A stretch of 64,000 bases of DNA, from NCBI RefSeq assembly GCF_900236475.1, contig NZ_LT963352.1, positions 496,001 to 560,000 of the forward strand, written 5' to 3'. Shown here one piece after another: positions 8,467 to 16,748 of the stretch. Made by a program: the position numbers and the translations under genes. Position 1 is the first letter of the stretch; the number at the start of each line of letters is the position of its first letter. This DNA comes from Streptomyces chartreusis NRRL 3882 (lineage in GTDB: Bacteria > Actinomycetota > Actinomycetes > Streptomycetales > Streptomycetaceae). The notes beneath the pieces are model-generated. The model was given only the letters and a program-made list of their open reading frames with translations, did not search any database and was not told the DNA's origin.

Positions 8467-9489
8467 ATGGCGGACGGGACGATGCGCGCGTGGTCGGTGG
8501 TGCGGCCGGGCCCGGTCGAGGAGGGGTCTCTGCGGCTGGTCGAGAAGCCGGTGCCGGTGCCCGCGCACGACGAGCTGCTGGTGCGGGTGCGCGCCTGCGG
8601 TGTGTGCCGCACCGACCTGCACGTGGCGGAGGGCGACCTGCCCGTGCACCGGATGGGTGTCACGCCCGGTCACGAGGTCGTCGGCGTGGTGGCCGGGGCG
8701 GGCGCGGCGGTGCGCGGCTTCGCGGTGGGTGACCGGGTCGGTGTGGCCTGGCTGCGCCGGACCGACGGCAGCTGCACGTACTGCGCGCGCGGCGCGGAGA
8801 ACCTGTGTCCCCGCTCCGAGTACACGGGCTGGTACGCCGACGGCGGTTACGCGGAGTACACGACGGTGCCGGCGGCGTTCGCCCACCGGCTGCCGGACGG
8901 CGTGCCGGACGTGGCCCTGGCTCCCCTCCTGTGCGCGGGCATCATCGGCCACCGGGCGCTGCGCCGGGCCGGGCTGCCGCCCGGCGGACGGCTCGGGTTG
9001 TACGGCTTCGGGGGCAGCGCCCATCTGTGCGCGCAGGTGGCGCTCGCCGAGGGCGCCACCGTGCACGTCATGACGCGCGGTGCGGCCGCCCGGCGGCTGG
9101 CGCTGGAGCTGGGCGCGGCCTCCGCGCAGGACGCGTACGCCAGGCCGCCGGAGCCGCTGGACAGCGCGATCCTGTTCGCCCCCGCCGGCGAACTGGTCCC
9201 GGTCGCCCTGCGCGCCCTGGACCGCGGGGGCGTCCTGGCCGTCGCCGGCATCCACCTCACCGACACGCCTCCACTGCACTACGAGACCGAGCTCTTCTAC
9301 GAGAAGGAGCTGCGCAGCGTCGCCTCCAGCACGCGCGAGGACGGCCGCGAGTTCCTGACCCTCGCGGCGAGGTACGGCGTGCGCGCGACCACGCATCCGT
9401 ATCCGCTGTCGCGGGCCGTGGCGGCGCTCGCGGATCTCAAGGCCGGGCGGTTCGACGGGGCGGCGGTGCTGGTGAACGACTTGTCGTGA
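8467..9489 (+). CDS. Zinc-dependent alcohol dehydrogenase (MDR superfamily)
   Basis: A 340-residue medium-chain dehydrogenase. The catalytic zinc site is visible as [10 protein letters not shown] (Cys47) and GHE (His69). The structural zinc lobe, [16 protein letters not shown], keeps three of the usual four Cys, with TDG where the first normally sits. The NAD-binding Rossmann motif is [16 protein letters not shown]. It probably oxidises a primary alcohol with NAD. ATG 8467 follows GGGAGCGGCGGG; GTG 8446 and ATG 8482 are alternatives. It is followed 73 bp later by a lipoprotein gene on the same strand, which need not be co-transcribed. Confidence 0.85.
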   Translation: MADGTMRAWSVVRPGPVEEGSLRLVEKPVPVPAHDELLVRVRACGVCRTDLHVAEGDLPVHRMGVTPGHEVVGVVAGAGAAVRGFAVGDRVGVAWLRRTDGSCTYCARGAENLCPRSEYTGWYADGGYAEYTTVPAAFAHRLPDGVPDVALAPLLCAGIIGHRALRRAGLPPGGRLGLYGFGGSAHLCAQVALAEGATVHVMTRGAAARRLALELGAASAQDAYARPPEPLDSAILFAPAGELVPVALRALDRGGVLAVAGIHLTDTPPLHYETELFYEKELRSVASSTREDGREFLTLAARYGVRATTHPYPLSRAVAALADLKAGRFDGAAVLVNDLS

Positions 9490-9562
9490 AGTGTCTTCCC
9501 CTCGGGGTCCGGCTGTGCTTGCCTGGTGAGCCGTTTCACCGGCCCGGGGCGGGGGTTGCCGT

Positions 9563-10465
9563 ATGCGCAGACCGTGGATCGTGGGGGTGCTGGTGGCGGG
9601 GTTGCTGCTCGGCGCGTGCGGCGATCCGTCGTCCGGGCCCGGGACTCCCCCGCCGTCCGCCCCGGACGTGTCCGCGACCACACATCAGCGGGCCCCCGCC
9701 TCCCCCAGCGCACGGACCCCCGGGAGAGCGCCCACCGTGCTGTACCTCGGCGACTCGCTCGCCATGGAGAACCACGAGGTCCTCGGCCAGGAACTGCGCC
9801 GGGACCTGCGCGCCGAGTACACGAGCGCCCCCTACTCGGGCACCACCCTGTGCGACTACCTGGAGGGCACGGCCGAGCGGTCCCTCGTCCCGGCCCGGGA
9901 CAAGGCGGCCGCCCTGGTGCGGTCGCTGCGTCCGGACTTCGTGGTGTTGCAGTTCTGGGGCAACGCCTGGGACTTCACCTGGTGCATGGACGGGATCACG
10001 TACGACGGTTCGCGGGAGCGGTACTTCGAGCGGTACGAGGCCGACGCGCGCAGGCTCGTCGAGCAGATCGCGACGGCCGGCGGCTCCCGCCGGCCGCGGA
10101 TCGTGTGGGTGCTCCAGGGCCCGGATCCGATCACGCCCGACCGGGTGCGGCGGGTGAACGGACTGTACGAGCGGCTGGCCGCCACGTCGGGCGGCATCGT
10201 CGCCGACGCCGGGAGAACGGTGAGTCCGGGGTCGGACCGCTACGTCTGGACGCAGTACCTTCCGTGCACCGACTTCGAGCGTGCCCATCCCGACTACTGC
10301 ACTCAGCCGTCCCGCGACCGGACGGCCCTGCACCGGGACGACGACTACCTGCACTTCTGCCTGGCGCCCACGACGTCCACGCCGAAGCCCTGCCCGGTCC
10401 GCTCCCCCGGCATCCTGCGCATCGCCCGGGAGATCACGAAAACCGTTCGCCAGTCGGCGAGTTGA
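9563..10465 (+). CDS. Lipoprotein of the SGNH/GDSL hydrolase superfamily
   Basis: A 300-residue protein with a lipobox LLLGACG, so it should be anchored to the outer face of the membrane at Cys19. A Pro/Ser/Thr-rich spacer (about 20-55) precedes the SGNH domain. That domain has VLYLGDSLAMEN (nucleophile Ser), VLQFWGNAWDF (the Asn block) and a C-terminal DDDYLHFC providing Asp and His. It probably removes an acyl or acetyl ester from a cell-surface glycan or similar substrate. The four Cys in the C-terminal half may form disulfides. ATG 9563 is the only start giving a signal peptide. Confidence 0.8.
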   Translation: MRRPWIVGVLVAGLLLGACGDPSSGPGTPPPSAPDVSATTHQRAPASPSARTPGRAPTVLYLGDSLAMENHEVLGQELRRDLRAEYTSAPYSGTTLCDYLEGTAERSLVPARDKAAALVRSLRPDFVVLQFWGNAWDFTWCMDGITYDGSRERYFERYEADARRLVEQIATAGGSRRPRIVWVLQGPDPITPDRVRRVNGLYERLAATSGGIVADAGRTVSPGSDRYVWTQYLPCTDFERAHPDYCTQPSRDRTALHRDDDYLHFCLAPTTSTPKPCPVRSPGILRIAREITKTVRQSAS

Positions 10466-10588
10466 CCGCTCCTGGAGTCCTCCGAGACGGAGAAGCCGCC
10501 GAGGTGCGCGGCGTCTTCCACGATGCCGAGGATCCTGGCCGAGTCCCGGTAGGGGCGGAAGGGGTTTCCGCCCCTGTCCGGGGGCGCG
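10466..10588. other. Gene-free stretch with coding-like remnant and terminator
   Basis: Positions 10480-10551 have Streptomyces-like codon bias on the minus strand, reading YRDSARILGIVEDA and onward, but no start, ribosome site or intact ORF. It looks like a decayed gene end, not a gene. The hairpin at 10552-10574 (separate entry) closes the stretch. Confidence 0.3.
10552..10574. terminator. Bidirectional terminator hairpin
   Basis: GGGGCGGAA-ggggt-TTCCGCCCC is a perfect nine-pair stem between the convergent lipoprotein gene (ends 10465) and VOC gene (ends 10589). Confidence 0.7.
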
Positions 10589-11071
10589 TCACTCGCCGGC
10601 GTACGCCTTGTCCAGGGCCGCGATGTCGAACTTGCTCATGGCCATGAACGCCTGGGTCACGCGGGCCGCCTTCGCCGGGTCCGGGTCGGTGATCATGGCG
10701 TCGAGCCGGTCGGGGACGACCTGCCAGGACACGCCGTACCGGTCCTTGAGCCAGCCGCAGGGGCCGGGTTCGCCGCCGTTCTCGGTGAGCTTGGTCCAGT
10801 AGTGGTCGATCTCCTCCTGGTTCTCACAGAAGATCATGAAGGAGACCGCCTCGGTGAACTTGAACTCGGGGCCGCCGTTGAGTCCGAGGAACCTGTGGCC
10901 GTTGGCCGTGAACTCGACGGTCATCACGCTGCCCGCGGGCTGGGGCGCGCCCTCGGGGTAGCGGGCGATCTTTCCGATGCTGGAGTTCTTGAAGACCGAG
11001 ACGTAGAAGTGGGCGGCCTCCTCGGCCTGGCCGTCGAACCAGAGACACGTGGTGAAACCGTCGGATGCCAT
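10589..11071 (-). CDS. PhnB-like VOC-family protein
   Basis: A 160-residue protein of the PhnB/3-demethylubiquinone-methyltransferase-like branch of the VOC fold. Family marks are TTCLWFDGQAEEAAHFYVSVF, the VEFTANGHRFLGLNGGP strand and CGWLKDRYGVSWQVVP. Despite the database name, these proteins are not methyltransferases and their substrates are mostly unknown. The start ATG at 11071 has AGGAGG six bases upstream. It is divergent from the epoxide hydrolase gene with 123 bp between them. Confidence 0.8.
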   Translation of the reverse strand: MASDGFTTCLWFDGQAEEAAHFYVSVFKNSSIGKIARYPEGAPQPAGSVMTVEFTANGHRFLGLNGGPEFKFTEAVSFMIFCENQEEIDHYWTKLTENGGEPGPCGWLKDRYGVSWQVVPDRLDAMITDPDPAKAARVTQAFMAMSKFDIAALDKAYAGE

Positions 11072-11194
11072 GAGTACCTCCTGGGGCGTGGATCGCTGTC
11101 ATCTGTGTCGACCGGTCCACGCCGGGAAACTCATCGGCCGGACGACCGGAATTCTCGGCGGGGCGGCGTCCCGGTCCCCCCTAGCATCGCGGTC

Positions 11195-12400
11195 ATGACG
11201 ACGTCCACGCACTCCGACAGCGGCATCCGGCCCTTCCGCCTCGCCGTACCGCAGAGCGACCTCGACGACCTCCACGACCGGCTCGACCGGACCCGCTGGC
11301 CGGACGAACTGCCCGGCACGGGATGGGCGTACGGCGTGCCGACGGCGTATCTGCGCGAGCTGGTCCGGTACTGGCGGCACGAGTACGACTGGCGGGCCGC
11401 CGAGGCGCGGCTGAACGAGTGGCCGCAGTTCACGACCACCGTCGACGGCGCGACCGTCCACTTCGCCCACGTCCGGTCCCCCGAGCCGGAGGCCACGCCA
11501 CTGATCATCACCCACGGCTGGCCCGGCTCGATCGTGGAGTTCCTCGACGTGGTCGGCCCGCTGTCCGATCCCGTCGCGCACGGGGGTGATCCCGCCGACG
11601 CGTTCCACGTGGTGGTGCCGAGCATCCCGGGGTTCGGGCTGTCCGGGCCGACGCGGGAGACGGGCTGGGAGGGCGGCCGGGTCGCCGACGCGTGGGCCGA
11701 GCTGATGCGGCGGCTCGGCTACGAACGGTTCGGCGCGCAGGGCGGCGACTGGGGTGCGGCGATCACCCGCGAACTGGGGCGGGCCCATCCCGACCGCGTG
11801 CTCGGTGTACATCTCAACCTGCTGCCGGGCAGCCAGCAGGCCACCGAGCCGACGCCGGAGGAGCTGGACGCGCTCGGCCCCGAGGAGCGCGAGCGCGCCC
11901 TCACCTCGTGGCGGCGCTGGCGCGACCACACCAGCGAGGGCACGGGGTACGCCGTGCTCCAGTCGACCCGGCCGCAGACCCTGGCGTACGCGCTCACCGA
12001 CTCACCCGTCGGCCAACTCGCCTGGATCGTCGAGAAGTTCCGGGAGTGGTCGGACTCGGACGAGCTGCCGGAGGAGGCGGTCGACCGGGATCGGCTGCTC
12101 ACCAACGTGATGCTGTACTGGCTGACCGGGACGGCGGGTTCGTCCGCCCGGATCTACTACGAGCGGGCGCACGCCACGGGCCGCGCCGCCCGGCCCGCCG
12201 AGCCGTCGGTCGCGCCGACGGCACTCGCCCTCTTCCCGGCCGAACCGCAGCTCCCCCTGCGGCACAAGGCGGAGCGCACCGAGAACCTCGTGCGCTGGAC
12301 GGAGTTCGACCGCGGCGGGCACTTCGCGGCGATGGAGGAACCCGACCTGCTGGTCGGCGACGTGCGGGCGTTCTTCCGGGAGTTGCGCGCGAAGGGCTGA
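11195..12400 (+). CDS. Epoxide hydrolase (alpha/beta-hydrolase with EHN domain)
   Basis: A 401-residue enzyme. The N-terminal lid domain (about 10-115) has IRPFRLAVPQSDLDDLHDRL and RTRWPDE. The core has the oxyanion motif HGWPGS (His107), nucleophile Asp185 in GGDWGAA, and the catalytic His in GGHFAAMEEPDLL near the C-terminus. Such enzymes hydrolyse epoxides to diols through an alkyl-enzyme ester. ATG 11195 is chosen because the upstream frame (open from 10802) overlaps the divergent VOC gene and lacks homology. A TAGCAT -10-like element lies 12 bases before the ATG, so it may be nearly leaderless. Confidence 0.88.
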   Translation: MTTSTHSDSGIRPFRLAVPQSDLDDLHDRLDRTRWPDELPGTGWAYGVPTAYLRELVRYWRHEYDWRAAEARLNEWPQFTTTVDGATVHFAHVRSPEPEATPLIITHGWPGSIVEFLDVVGPLSDPVAHGGDPADAFHVVVPSIPGFGLSGPTRETGWEGGRVADAWAELMRRLGYERFGAQGGDWGAAITRELGRAHPDRVLGVHLNLLPGSQQATEPTPEELDALGPEERERALTSWRRWRDHTSEGTGYAVLQSTRPQTLAYALTDSPVGQLAWIVEKFREWSDSDELPEEAVDRDRLLTNVMLYWLTGTAGSSARIYYERAHATGRAARPAEPSVAPTALALFPAEPQLPLRHKAERTENLVRWTEFDRGGHFAAMEEPDLLVGDVRAFFRELRAKG

Positions 12401-12421
12401 GACGGCCGTACGGGCGCGGGC

Positions 12422-12451
12422 TCTGCCGGGAGCGGATCTGCCGAGGGCAGA
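12422..12451 (+). promoter_or_regulatory. PopR-type operator upstream of clpP3
   Basis: A perfect TCTGCC-GAG-GGCAGA inverted repeat lies at 12437-12451. A degenerate copy (TCTGCC-GGG-AGCGGA, 12422-12436) sits exactly 15 bp before it. TCTGCC-N3-GGCAGA is, from memory, the motif reported for PopR activation of clpP3-clpP4 in S. lividans. It is about 95 bp before the clpP3 start, and popR itself is next door. Confidence 0.75.
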
Positions 12452-12545
12452 GAATCCGTCCCCGGGCATCGTCCGAGGTCAAGAGTGGAGTCGACGGCAC
12501 ATCCGCGGCCCGTCCGCGGCCTTCCTGCCACGACGAGGAGAACCG

Positions 12546-13187
12546 ATGACTCCACTCACGACACTCGCCCCGCGGGCGGAGGAGGGCGACACCCCTCCGA
12601 CCCGGTTCGACGACCATCTGGCCGCCCAGCTGCTCGCACAGCGCATCGTGCTGCTGGGCACGCAGGTGGACGAGGTCTCCGCGAACCGGGTCTGCGCCCA
12701 GTTGCTGATCCTCTCCGCGGAGGACCCGCGCACCGACATCAGCCTGTACATCAACAGCCCCGGTGGGGGGGTGCACGCGGGGCTCGCCATCTACGACACG
12801 ATGCGGCTCATCCCGAACGACGTCTCGACCCTGGCGATGGGCTTCGCGGCCAGCATGGGCCAGTTCCTGCTCAGCGTCGGCGCGCCGGGCAAGCGCTACG
12901 CCCTGCCGAACGCGCGGATCATGATGCACCAGCCGTCGGCGGGCATCGGCGGCACCACCGCCGACATCGAGATCCAGGCGGAGAACCTGGAGTTCACCAA
13001 GCGGACCATCGAGCGGATCACCGCCGAGCACACCGGCCAGAGCCCGGAGACGATCTCCCGGGACGGCGACCGGGACCGGTGGTTCACGGCCGAGGAGGCC
13101 AGGGAGTACGGGATGGTGGACCGGGTCGTGGAATCCCTCGCGGACGTCCGCCCGGCCACGACGCGACGCAAGATGGGGCTGCAGTGA
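12546..13187 (+). CDS. clpP3: ATP-dependent Clp protease proteolytic subunit ClpP3
   Basis: A 213-residue ClpP with an intact serine-protease triad: Ser103 (GFAASMGQ), His128 (MMHQPSAG) and Asp173 (RDGDRDRW). It forms the barrel that degrades unfolded or tagged proteins fed by a Clp ATPase. The gene overlaps clpP4 by one base (TGATG), so the two are translationally coupled and made in equal amounts, probably as a mixed barrel. In Streptomyces the clpP3-clpP4 operon is a backup that PopR switches on when ClpP1P2 fails. The ribosome site GAGGAG is at 12535-12540. Confidence 0.92.
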   Translation: MTPLTTLAPRAEEGDTPPTRFDDHLAAQLLAQRIVLLGTQVDEVSANRVCAQLLILSAEDPRTDISLYINSPGGGVHAGLAIYDTMRLIPNDVSTLAMGFAASMGQFLLSVGAPGKRYALPNARIMMHQPSAGIGGTTADIEIQAENLEFTKRTIERITAEHTGQSPETISRDGDRDRWFTAEEAREYGMVDRVVESLADVRPATTRRKMGLQ

Positions 13188-13789
13188 TGGGGAGCTACAC
13201 GATTCCGAACGTCATCGAGCGGACCCCGCAGGGCGAGCGGTCCTTCGACGTCTTCAGCCGGCTGCTCAACGAGCGGATCATCTTCCTCGGCACCGAGATC
13301 GACGACGGCGTCGCCAACGTCGTCATCGCACAGCTCCTGCATCTGGAGTCGTCGGCGCCGGAGAGCGAGATCTCGGTCTACATCAACTCCCCCGGCGGCT
13401 CGTTCACCTCCCTGATGGCCATCTACGACACGATGTCCTACGTGAGGACGCCGATCTCGACGTGCTGCGTCGGACAGGCGGCCTCCACCGCGGCCGTGCT
13501 GCTGGCCGGCGGGGACCCCGGGCGGCGGTTCGTGCTGGAGCACGCGCGGGTGCTGCTCGGCCAGCCGGCGACGGGCGGGCAGCGCGGCATGGTCTCCGAC
13601 CTGGCGCTCCAGGCCAAGGAGATGGTGCGGATCCGCTCCCAGGTGGAGGAGGTGCTGTCCCGGCACACCCACCACGACGTGGCGACCCTGCGAGCCGACA
13701 TGGACCGCGACAAGGTGTTCACCGCGCAGGAGGCGGTGGGCTACGGGCTCGCCGACGAGGTGCTCAGCCGGCGTCTCGTGCGGGTCTGA
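13187..13789 (+). CDS. clpP4: ClpP4 subunit lacking the catalytic histidine
   Basis: A 200-residue ClpP paralogue. Ser100 (GQAASTAAV) and Asp171 (DMDRDKVF) are present, but the usual HQP motif reads [11 protein letters not shown], with Gly125 in place of the catalytic His. ClpP4 alone should therefore be inactive or very weak. Its likely role is structural, completing a ring with ClpP3 or giving asymmetric contacts to the ATPase. The ATG overlaps the clpP3 stop, confirming the operon. The gene is convergent with popR, 22 bp away. Whether the Gly is general in ClpP4 orthologues I could not check. Confidence 0.9.
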   Translation: MGSYTIPNVIERTPQGERSFDVFSRLLNERIIFLGTEIDDGVANVVIAQLLHLESSAPESEISVYINSPGGSFTSLMAIYDTMSYVRTPISTCCVGQAASTAAVLLAGGDPGRRFVLEHARVLLGQPATGGQRGMVSDLALQAKEMVRIRSQVEEVLSRHTHHDVATLRADMDRDKVFTAQEAVGYGLADEVLSRRLVRV

Positions 13790-13811
13790 GGCGCCGGCCG
13801 GCCCACCGGGC

Positions 13812-14240
13812 TCAGGCTGCCATGCACAGTCCGTCGTACGACGAGGTGGACGCCCCGCGGCGACTGCCGCCCGTGTACCGGGAGGTGACGCGGGTCAGTT
13901 CGCCCTGCGCCCTCGACAGCAGGTCGCCGAGGCTCAGTCCGAGGGCGTGGGCGGCGGCCGCGAGGACCTCCGAGGAGGCCTCCTTGCGGCCGCGCTCCAC
14001 CTCCGACAGGTACGGCATGGAGATCCGTGCCTCGTCGGCGACGTCCTTCAAGGTGCGCTCCTGCGCGAGGCGTTCGCGCCGCAGCACGTCACCGACCAGG
14101 TCGCGCCACAGGGGCTCCTTCGGGGCGGGGGCCGGCGGTCCGTGGCGTGGCGGAGCGGTGGCCGGACGGGCGGCCTGGGGGCGCGCGCCGGACGGGCGCA
14201 GGGGGATGACGCGGGCTTCGTTCGGCACGTGGTTGCTCAC
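13812..14240 (-). CDS. popR: PopR, XRE-family activator of clpP3-clpP4
   Basis: A 142-residue regulator. A Pro/Ala-rich N-terminus precedes a Cro/CI helix-turn-helix (about 47-105) with LRRERLAQERTLKDVADEARISMPYLSEVERGRKEAS, the signature of the ClgR/PopR group. It ends in Met-Ala-Ala; in S. lividans the last two alanines make PopR a ClpP1P2 substrate, so the same degron logic probably holds. The GTG at 14240 follows a TAGGCT -10 element (14247-14252) by six bases, so the mRNA is probably leaderless. Its proposed target box lies upstream of clpP3. Confidence 0.88.
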   Translation of the reverse strand: MSNHVPNEARVIPLRPSGARPQAARPATAPPRHGPPAPAPKEPLWRDLVGDVLRRERLAQERTLKDVADEARISMPYLSEVERGRKEASSEVLAAAAHALGLSLGDLLSRAQGELTRVTSRYTGGSRRGASTSSYDGLCMAA

Positions 14241-14409
14241 TTCTCCAGCCTAGGAGCCGTGGTCGCCAGGGGAAGGGGGCGGCGTTCCGCTCTGGGTGGA
14301 ATCGCCGAACGGGCCGTACGCCGGGCGGCGTTGGGCGACCGTGGCTCCGCCCGCCGCTCGCGGGAAAAGCTCCCTCTCCGCGATTTTCCGCCGCTCGGCG
14401 GATCGCCGC

Positions 14410-14434
14410 GCATGTGTAGCACGGAACCGGGTAC
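14410..14434 (+). promoter_or_regulatory. Candidate SigB-type promoter of the sigma gene
   Basis: GCAT (14410-14413), 15 bases, GGGTAC (14429-14434), about 57 nt before the sigma-factor ATG. The form GNNT-N14-16-GGGTAY is the one used by the same sigma family, so autoregulation is likely. Confidence 0.6.
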
Positions 14435-14490
14435 CCGCAACCCGGAAGCACCTAGGCAGATGTCCACCGTGACGCTCATGGGGAGAGGTA

Positions 14491-15378
14491 ATGGAGACCG
14501 CCGTGATCCGGTCGCAGGCACAGGTCGTCGAAGAGAACGCGGAGGCCGGCACGGGTGACGGAGCGCTGCCGGGAGTCGTGGACCCGCGCTCCGTGGCTCC
14601 GCGGGACGCCAGGGAGCTGTCCCGTCAGTTCTTCCAGCGCCTGACGGAACTCGAAGAGGGCACGCACGAGTACCAGTACGCGCGCAACACGCTGATCGAG
14701 ATGAACATGTCGCTCGTGCGGTTCGCGGCCGGCCGGTTCCGGGGCCGCGGCGACGACATGGAGGACATCGTCCAGACCGGCATGATCGGTCTGATCAAGG
14801 CCATCGACCGGTTCGAACTGTCGCGCGAGGTCGAGTTCACCTCCTTCGCACTGCCGTACATCGTCGGTGAGATCAAGCGGTTCTTCCGGGACACGACGTG
14901 GGCGGTGCACGTACCGCGGCGGCTTCAGGAACTGCGCGTGGAGCTGGCCAAGGCCCGCGAGGAACTCGCCAGCCGGCTGGACCGCGAGCCCACGGTCACC
15001 GAGCTGGCCACCCTGATGAACATCTCCGAGAAGGAGGTCGTCGAGGGACAGATCGCCGCCAACGGGTACAACTCGTCGTCGCTGGACGCCGCGCTCACCG
15101 GCGACGGTCCGGAGGGCGGCGAGGCGGTGCTGGCCGACTTCATCGGCGTGGAGGAGGACGGGCTGCGGCTCGTCGAGGACTTCCACTCGCTGGCCCCGCT
15201 GATGGCGGAGCTCAGCGAGCGCGACCGGCAGATCCTCCACATGCGGTTCGTGGAGGAGGCCACCCAGGCGGAGATCGGGGAGCGGCTGGGCTGCTCGCAG
15301 ATGCACGTCTCCCGCCTGATCAAGCGGATCATCACGCGACTGCGCGAGGGCATGCTGGGCGAGCTCGGCTGCGCCTGA
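14491..15378 (+). CDS. RNA polymerase sigma factor of the SigB/SigF/SigG family
   Basis: A 295-residue alternative sigma factor. Region 2 (about 60-130) has NMSLVRFAAGRFRGRGDDMEDIVQ and the core-binding and -10-reading helices. Region 3 is about 140-205. Region 4 (about 235-290) has the helix-turn-helix TQAEIGERLGCSQMHVSRLIKR. GGGGAGAGG lies just before ATG 14491. It is convergent with the HATPase gene, its likely antagonist, and next to popR/clpP, an arrangement I associate with sigL of S. coelicolor; that name is not certain. Its own promoter candidate has the SigB form. Confidence 0.9.
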   Translation: METAVIRSQAQVVEENAEAGTGDGALPGVVDPRSVAPRDARELSRQFFQRLTELEEGTHEYQYARNTLIEMNMSLVRFAAGRFRGRGDDMEDIVQTGMIGLIKAIDRFELSREVEFTSFALPYIVGEIKRFFRDTTWAVHVPRRLQELRVELAKAREELASRLDREPTVTELATLMNISEKEVVEGQIAANGYNSSSLDAALTGDGPEGGEAVLADFIGVEEDGLRLVEDFHSLAPLMAELSERDRQILHMRFVEEATQAEIGERLGCSQMHVSRLIKRIITRLREGMLGELGCA

Positions 15379-15394
15379 CGCGGCCGGCGGACCA

Positions 15395-15435
15395 GCGGGT
15401 GCCGTCCCCACATGCGGGAGTGGGACGGCACCCGC
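15395..15435. terminator. Strong bidirectional terminator
   Basis: A 16-pair GC-rich stem (GCGGGTGCCGTCCC... against ...GGGACGGCACCCGC, one bulged C) between the convergent sigma and HATPase genes. Confidence 0.8.
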
Positions 15436-15492
15436 CGCTGTCCCGGCTCCGTGGATCCGCGGCTCCGGACGGCTCATCCGCCGGTGGACGGC

Positions 15493-15957
15493 TCAGTCAT
15501 CGGTGCCGTCGGTGAGCGGCAGCACGGCGCGTACCCGCTTGCCCACCGGCACCCGCTCCACGCTGACCTGCTCCGCGAGCGCGTGGACGATCTCCAGGCC
15601 GTGCCGCCCGACGCGCTCGGGGTTGCGCGGGAAGATGCGGGGCAGTGCGGAGCTGCTGTCGTAGACCGACACCGTCACCGCGGTGTCCGTGCCGACGAGC
15701 TCCAGGATGTACGGCCCGTTGCTGTGCCGGTCGGCGTTGGTGACCAGCTCGCTCACGACGAGCTGCACCGCCCCGCAGGCCCGGTCGTCGATGCGCGCGC
15801 ACCACTCGGTCCTGAGCTGGTCGAGAAAGAGCGCGGCGAAGGACCGCGCCTCGGCGATGCAGCCCTGCTCGCCGGTGTAGTGTGCCGCCCGCCTCAGCGG
15901 TTCCACGGGCACGTCGAAACCAGTCGGTATCACTGCCCCGTCCAGGTGGTCGATCAT
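15493..15957 (-). CDS. HATPase-fold serine kinase, candidate anti-sigma factor
   Basis: A 154-residue GHKL ATP-binding protein of the RsbW/SpoIIAB-like type. The N box is QLVVSELVTNADRHS (about residues 67-81) and the G1 region reads VSVYDSS; the usual D-x-G-x-G is poorly conserved. The G2-like segment is GRHGLEIVHAL. Such proteins bind SigB-type sigma factors or phosphorylate their antagonists. The convergent sigma gene 114 bp away makes it the natural partner. ATG 15957 is chosen because the longer frame to 16185 has no ribosome site and runs through a SigB-type promoter (16007-16031). Partnership is inferred. Confidence 0.8.
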   Translation of the reverse strand: MIDHLDGAVIPTGFDVPVEPLRRAAHYTGEQGCIAEARSFAALFLDQLRTEWCARIDDRACGAVQLVVSELVTNADRHSNGPYILELVGTDTAVTVSVYDSSSALPRIFPRNPERVGRHGLEIVHALAEQVSVERVPVGKRVRAVLPLTDGTDD

Positions 15958-16006
15958 TGGTTTCTCTCTGGGAAGCCGGACTGGCCGGACGCTCTGCACA
16001 GTGCTC

Positions 16007-16031
16007 GTACCCCGAGCCGGGCTTCGCAGTC
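16007..16031 (-). promoter_or_regulatory. Candidate SigB-type promoter of the HATPase gene
   Basis: On the minus strand GACT (16031-16028), 15 bases, GGGTAC (16012-16007), ending 50 nt before the ATG. It has the same form as the promoter of the neighbouring sigma gene, suggesting that sigma and regulator are induced together. Confidence 0.55.
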
Positions 16032-16163
16032 CTGACAGGTCTTCGGCCCGTCCGGTGCCCCGGGCATTGTCCCCTGTCCGTGGGGCACCCGGTAGGAACC
16101 GGGTCCGGCGTCCGGCGCCGGGGACGGTCATCGCGGTACGGGCCCGCCCGGGGAGGTCGTGCG

Positions 16164-16748
16164 ATGAACGAGCTGAGGGCGGCACGGAGCCTGACGACCC
16201 TGCCGGTGGTCACCCTGGGCGGCGACGTCGTGGCCCAGGTCAAGGACACCCTCTTCGACACTGCCGCCGGGCGGGTCACCGGCTTCACGCTCAGCGGCCG
16301 GGGACTGCTGTCGGGCCCGCTGAAGCAGAGCCTGCCCTGGACGGCCGTGCACTCGCTGGGCCACGACGCGGTCATGATCGTCGACGCCGGTGCCCTGGCG
16401 GAGACGACCGTCGCGGTGGCCCGCCGGGAGGCCCAGCAGGGCCGGGTGCTGCACGCGAAGGTGCTGACCGACGAGGGCGCCGAGGTGGGCACGGTCCTCG
16501 ACGTGGTCGTCGAGGGCGGCACCAGCGGCCGGGTCGTGGGCTTCCGGATCGCCGCGGGCAAGGGGCTCGCCCAGGGCTCCGGGCGGCGCCGGCACCGGGT
16601 GTACGTGCCGCGGGGCGAGACGCTCACGGTCACCGGCCGGGCACTGGTGATCCCGGCGGACGCCACCCGCTACGTGGCCGACGACCTGCCGGCCTTCGCC
16701 GCCCGGGTCGGGGCCTTCCACGCTGGCCGGAAGGGGACGCCGCCGTGA
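16164..16748 (+). CDS. PRC-barrel domain protein (two repeats)
   Basis: A 194-residue protein with two PRC-barrel-like units: about residues 5-80 (LTTLPVVTLGGDVVAQVKDTLFDTAAGRVTGF) and 95-170 (GRVLHAKVLTDEGAEVGTVLDVVVE). The PRC barrel is a small beta fold found in RimM, photosynthetic reaction centres and many actinobacterial stress proteins of unknown role. GGGAGG at 16151-16156 sets the ATG at 16164. Its stop overlaps the next start (TGATG), so the two PRC genes form a coupled pair. Confidence 0.8.
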   Translation: MNELRAARSLTTLPVVTLGGDVVAQVKDTLFDTAAGRVTGFTLSGRGLLSGPLKQSLPWTAVHSLGHDAVMIVDAGALAETTVAVARREAQQGRVLHAKVLTDEGAEVGTVLDVVVEGGTSGRVVGFRIAAGKGLAQGSGRRRHRVYVPRGETLTVTGRALVIPADATRYVADDLPAFAARVGAFHAGRKGTPP

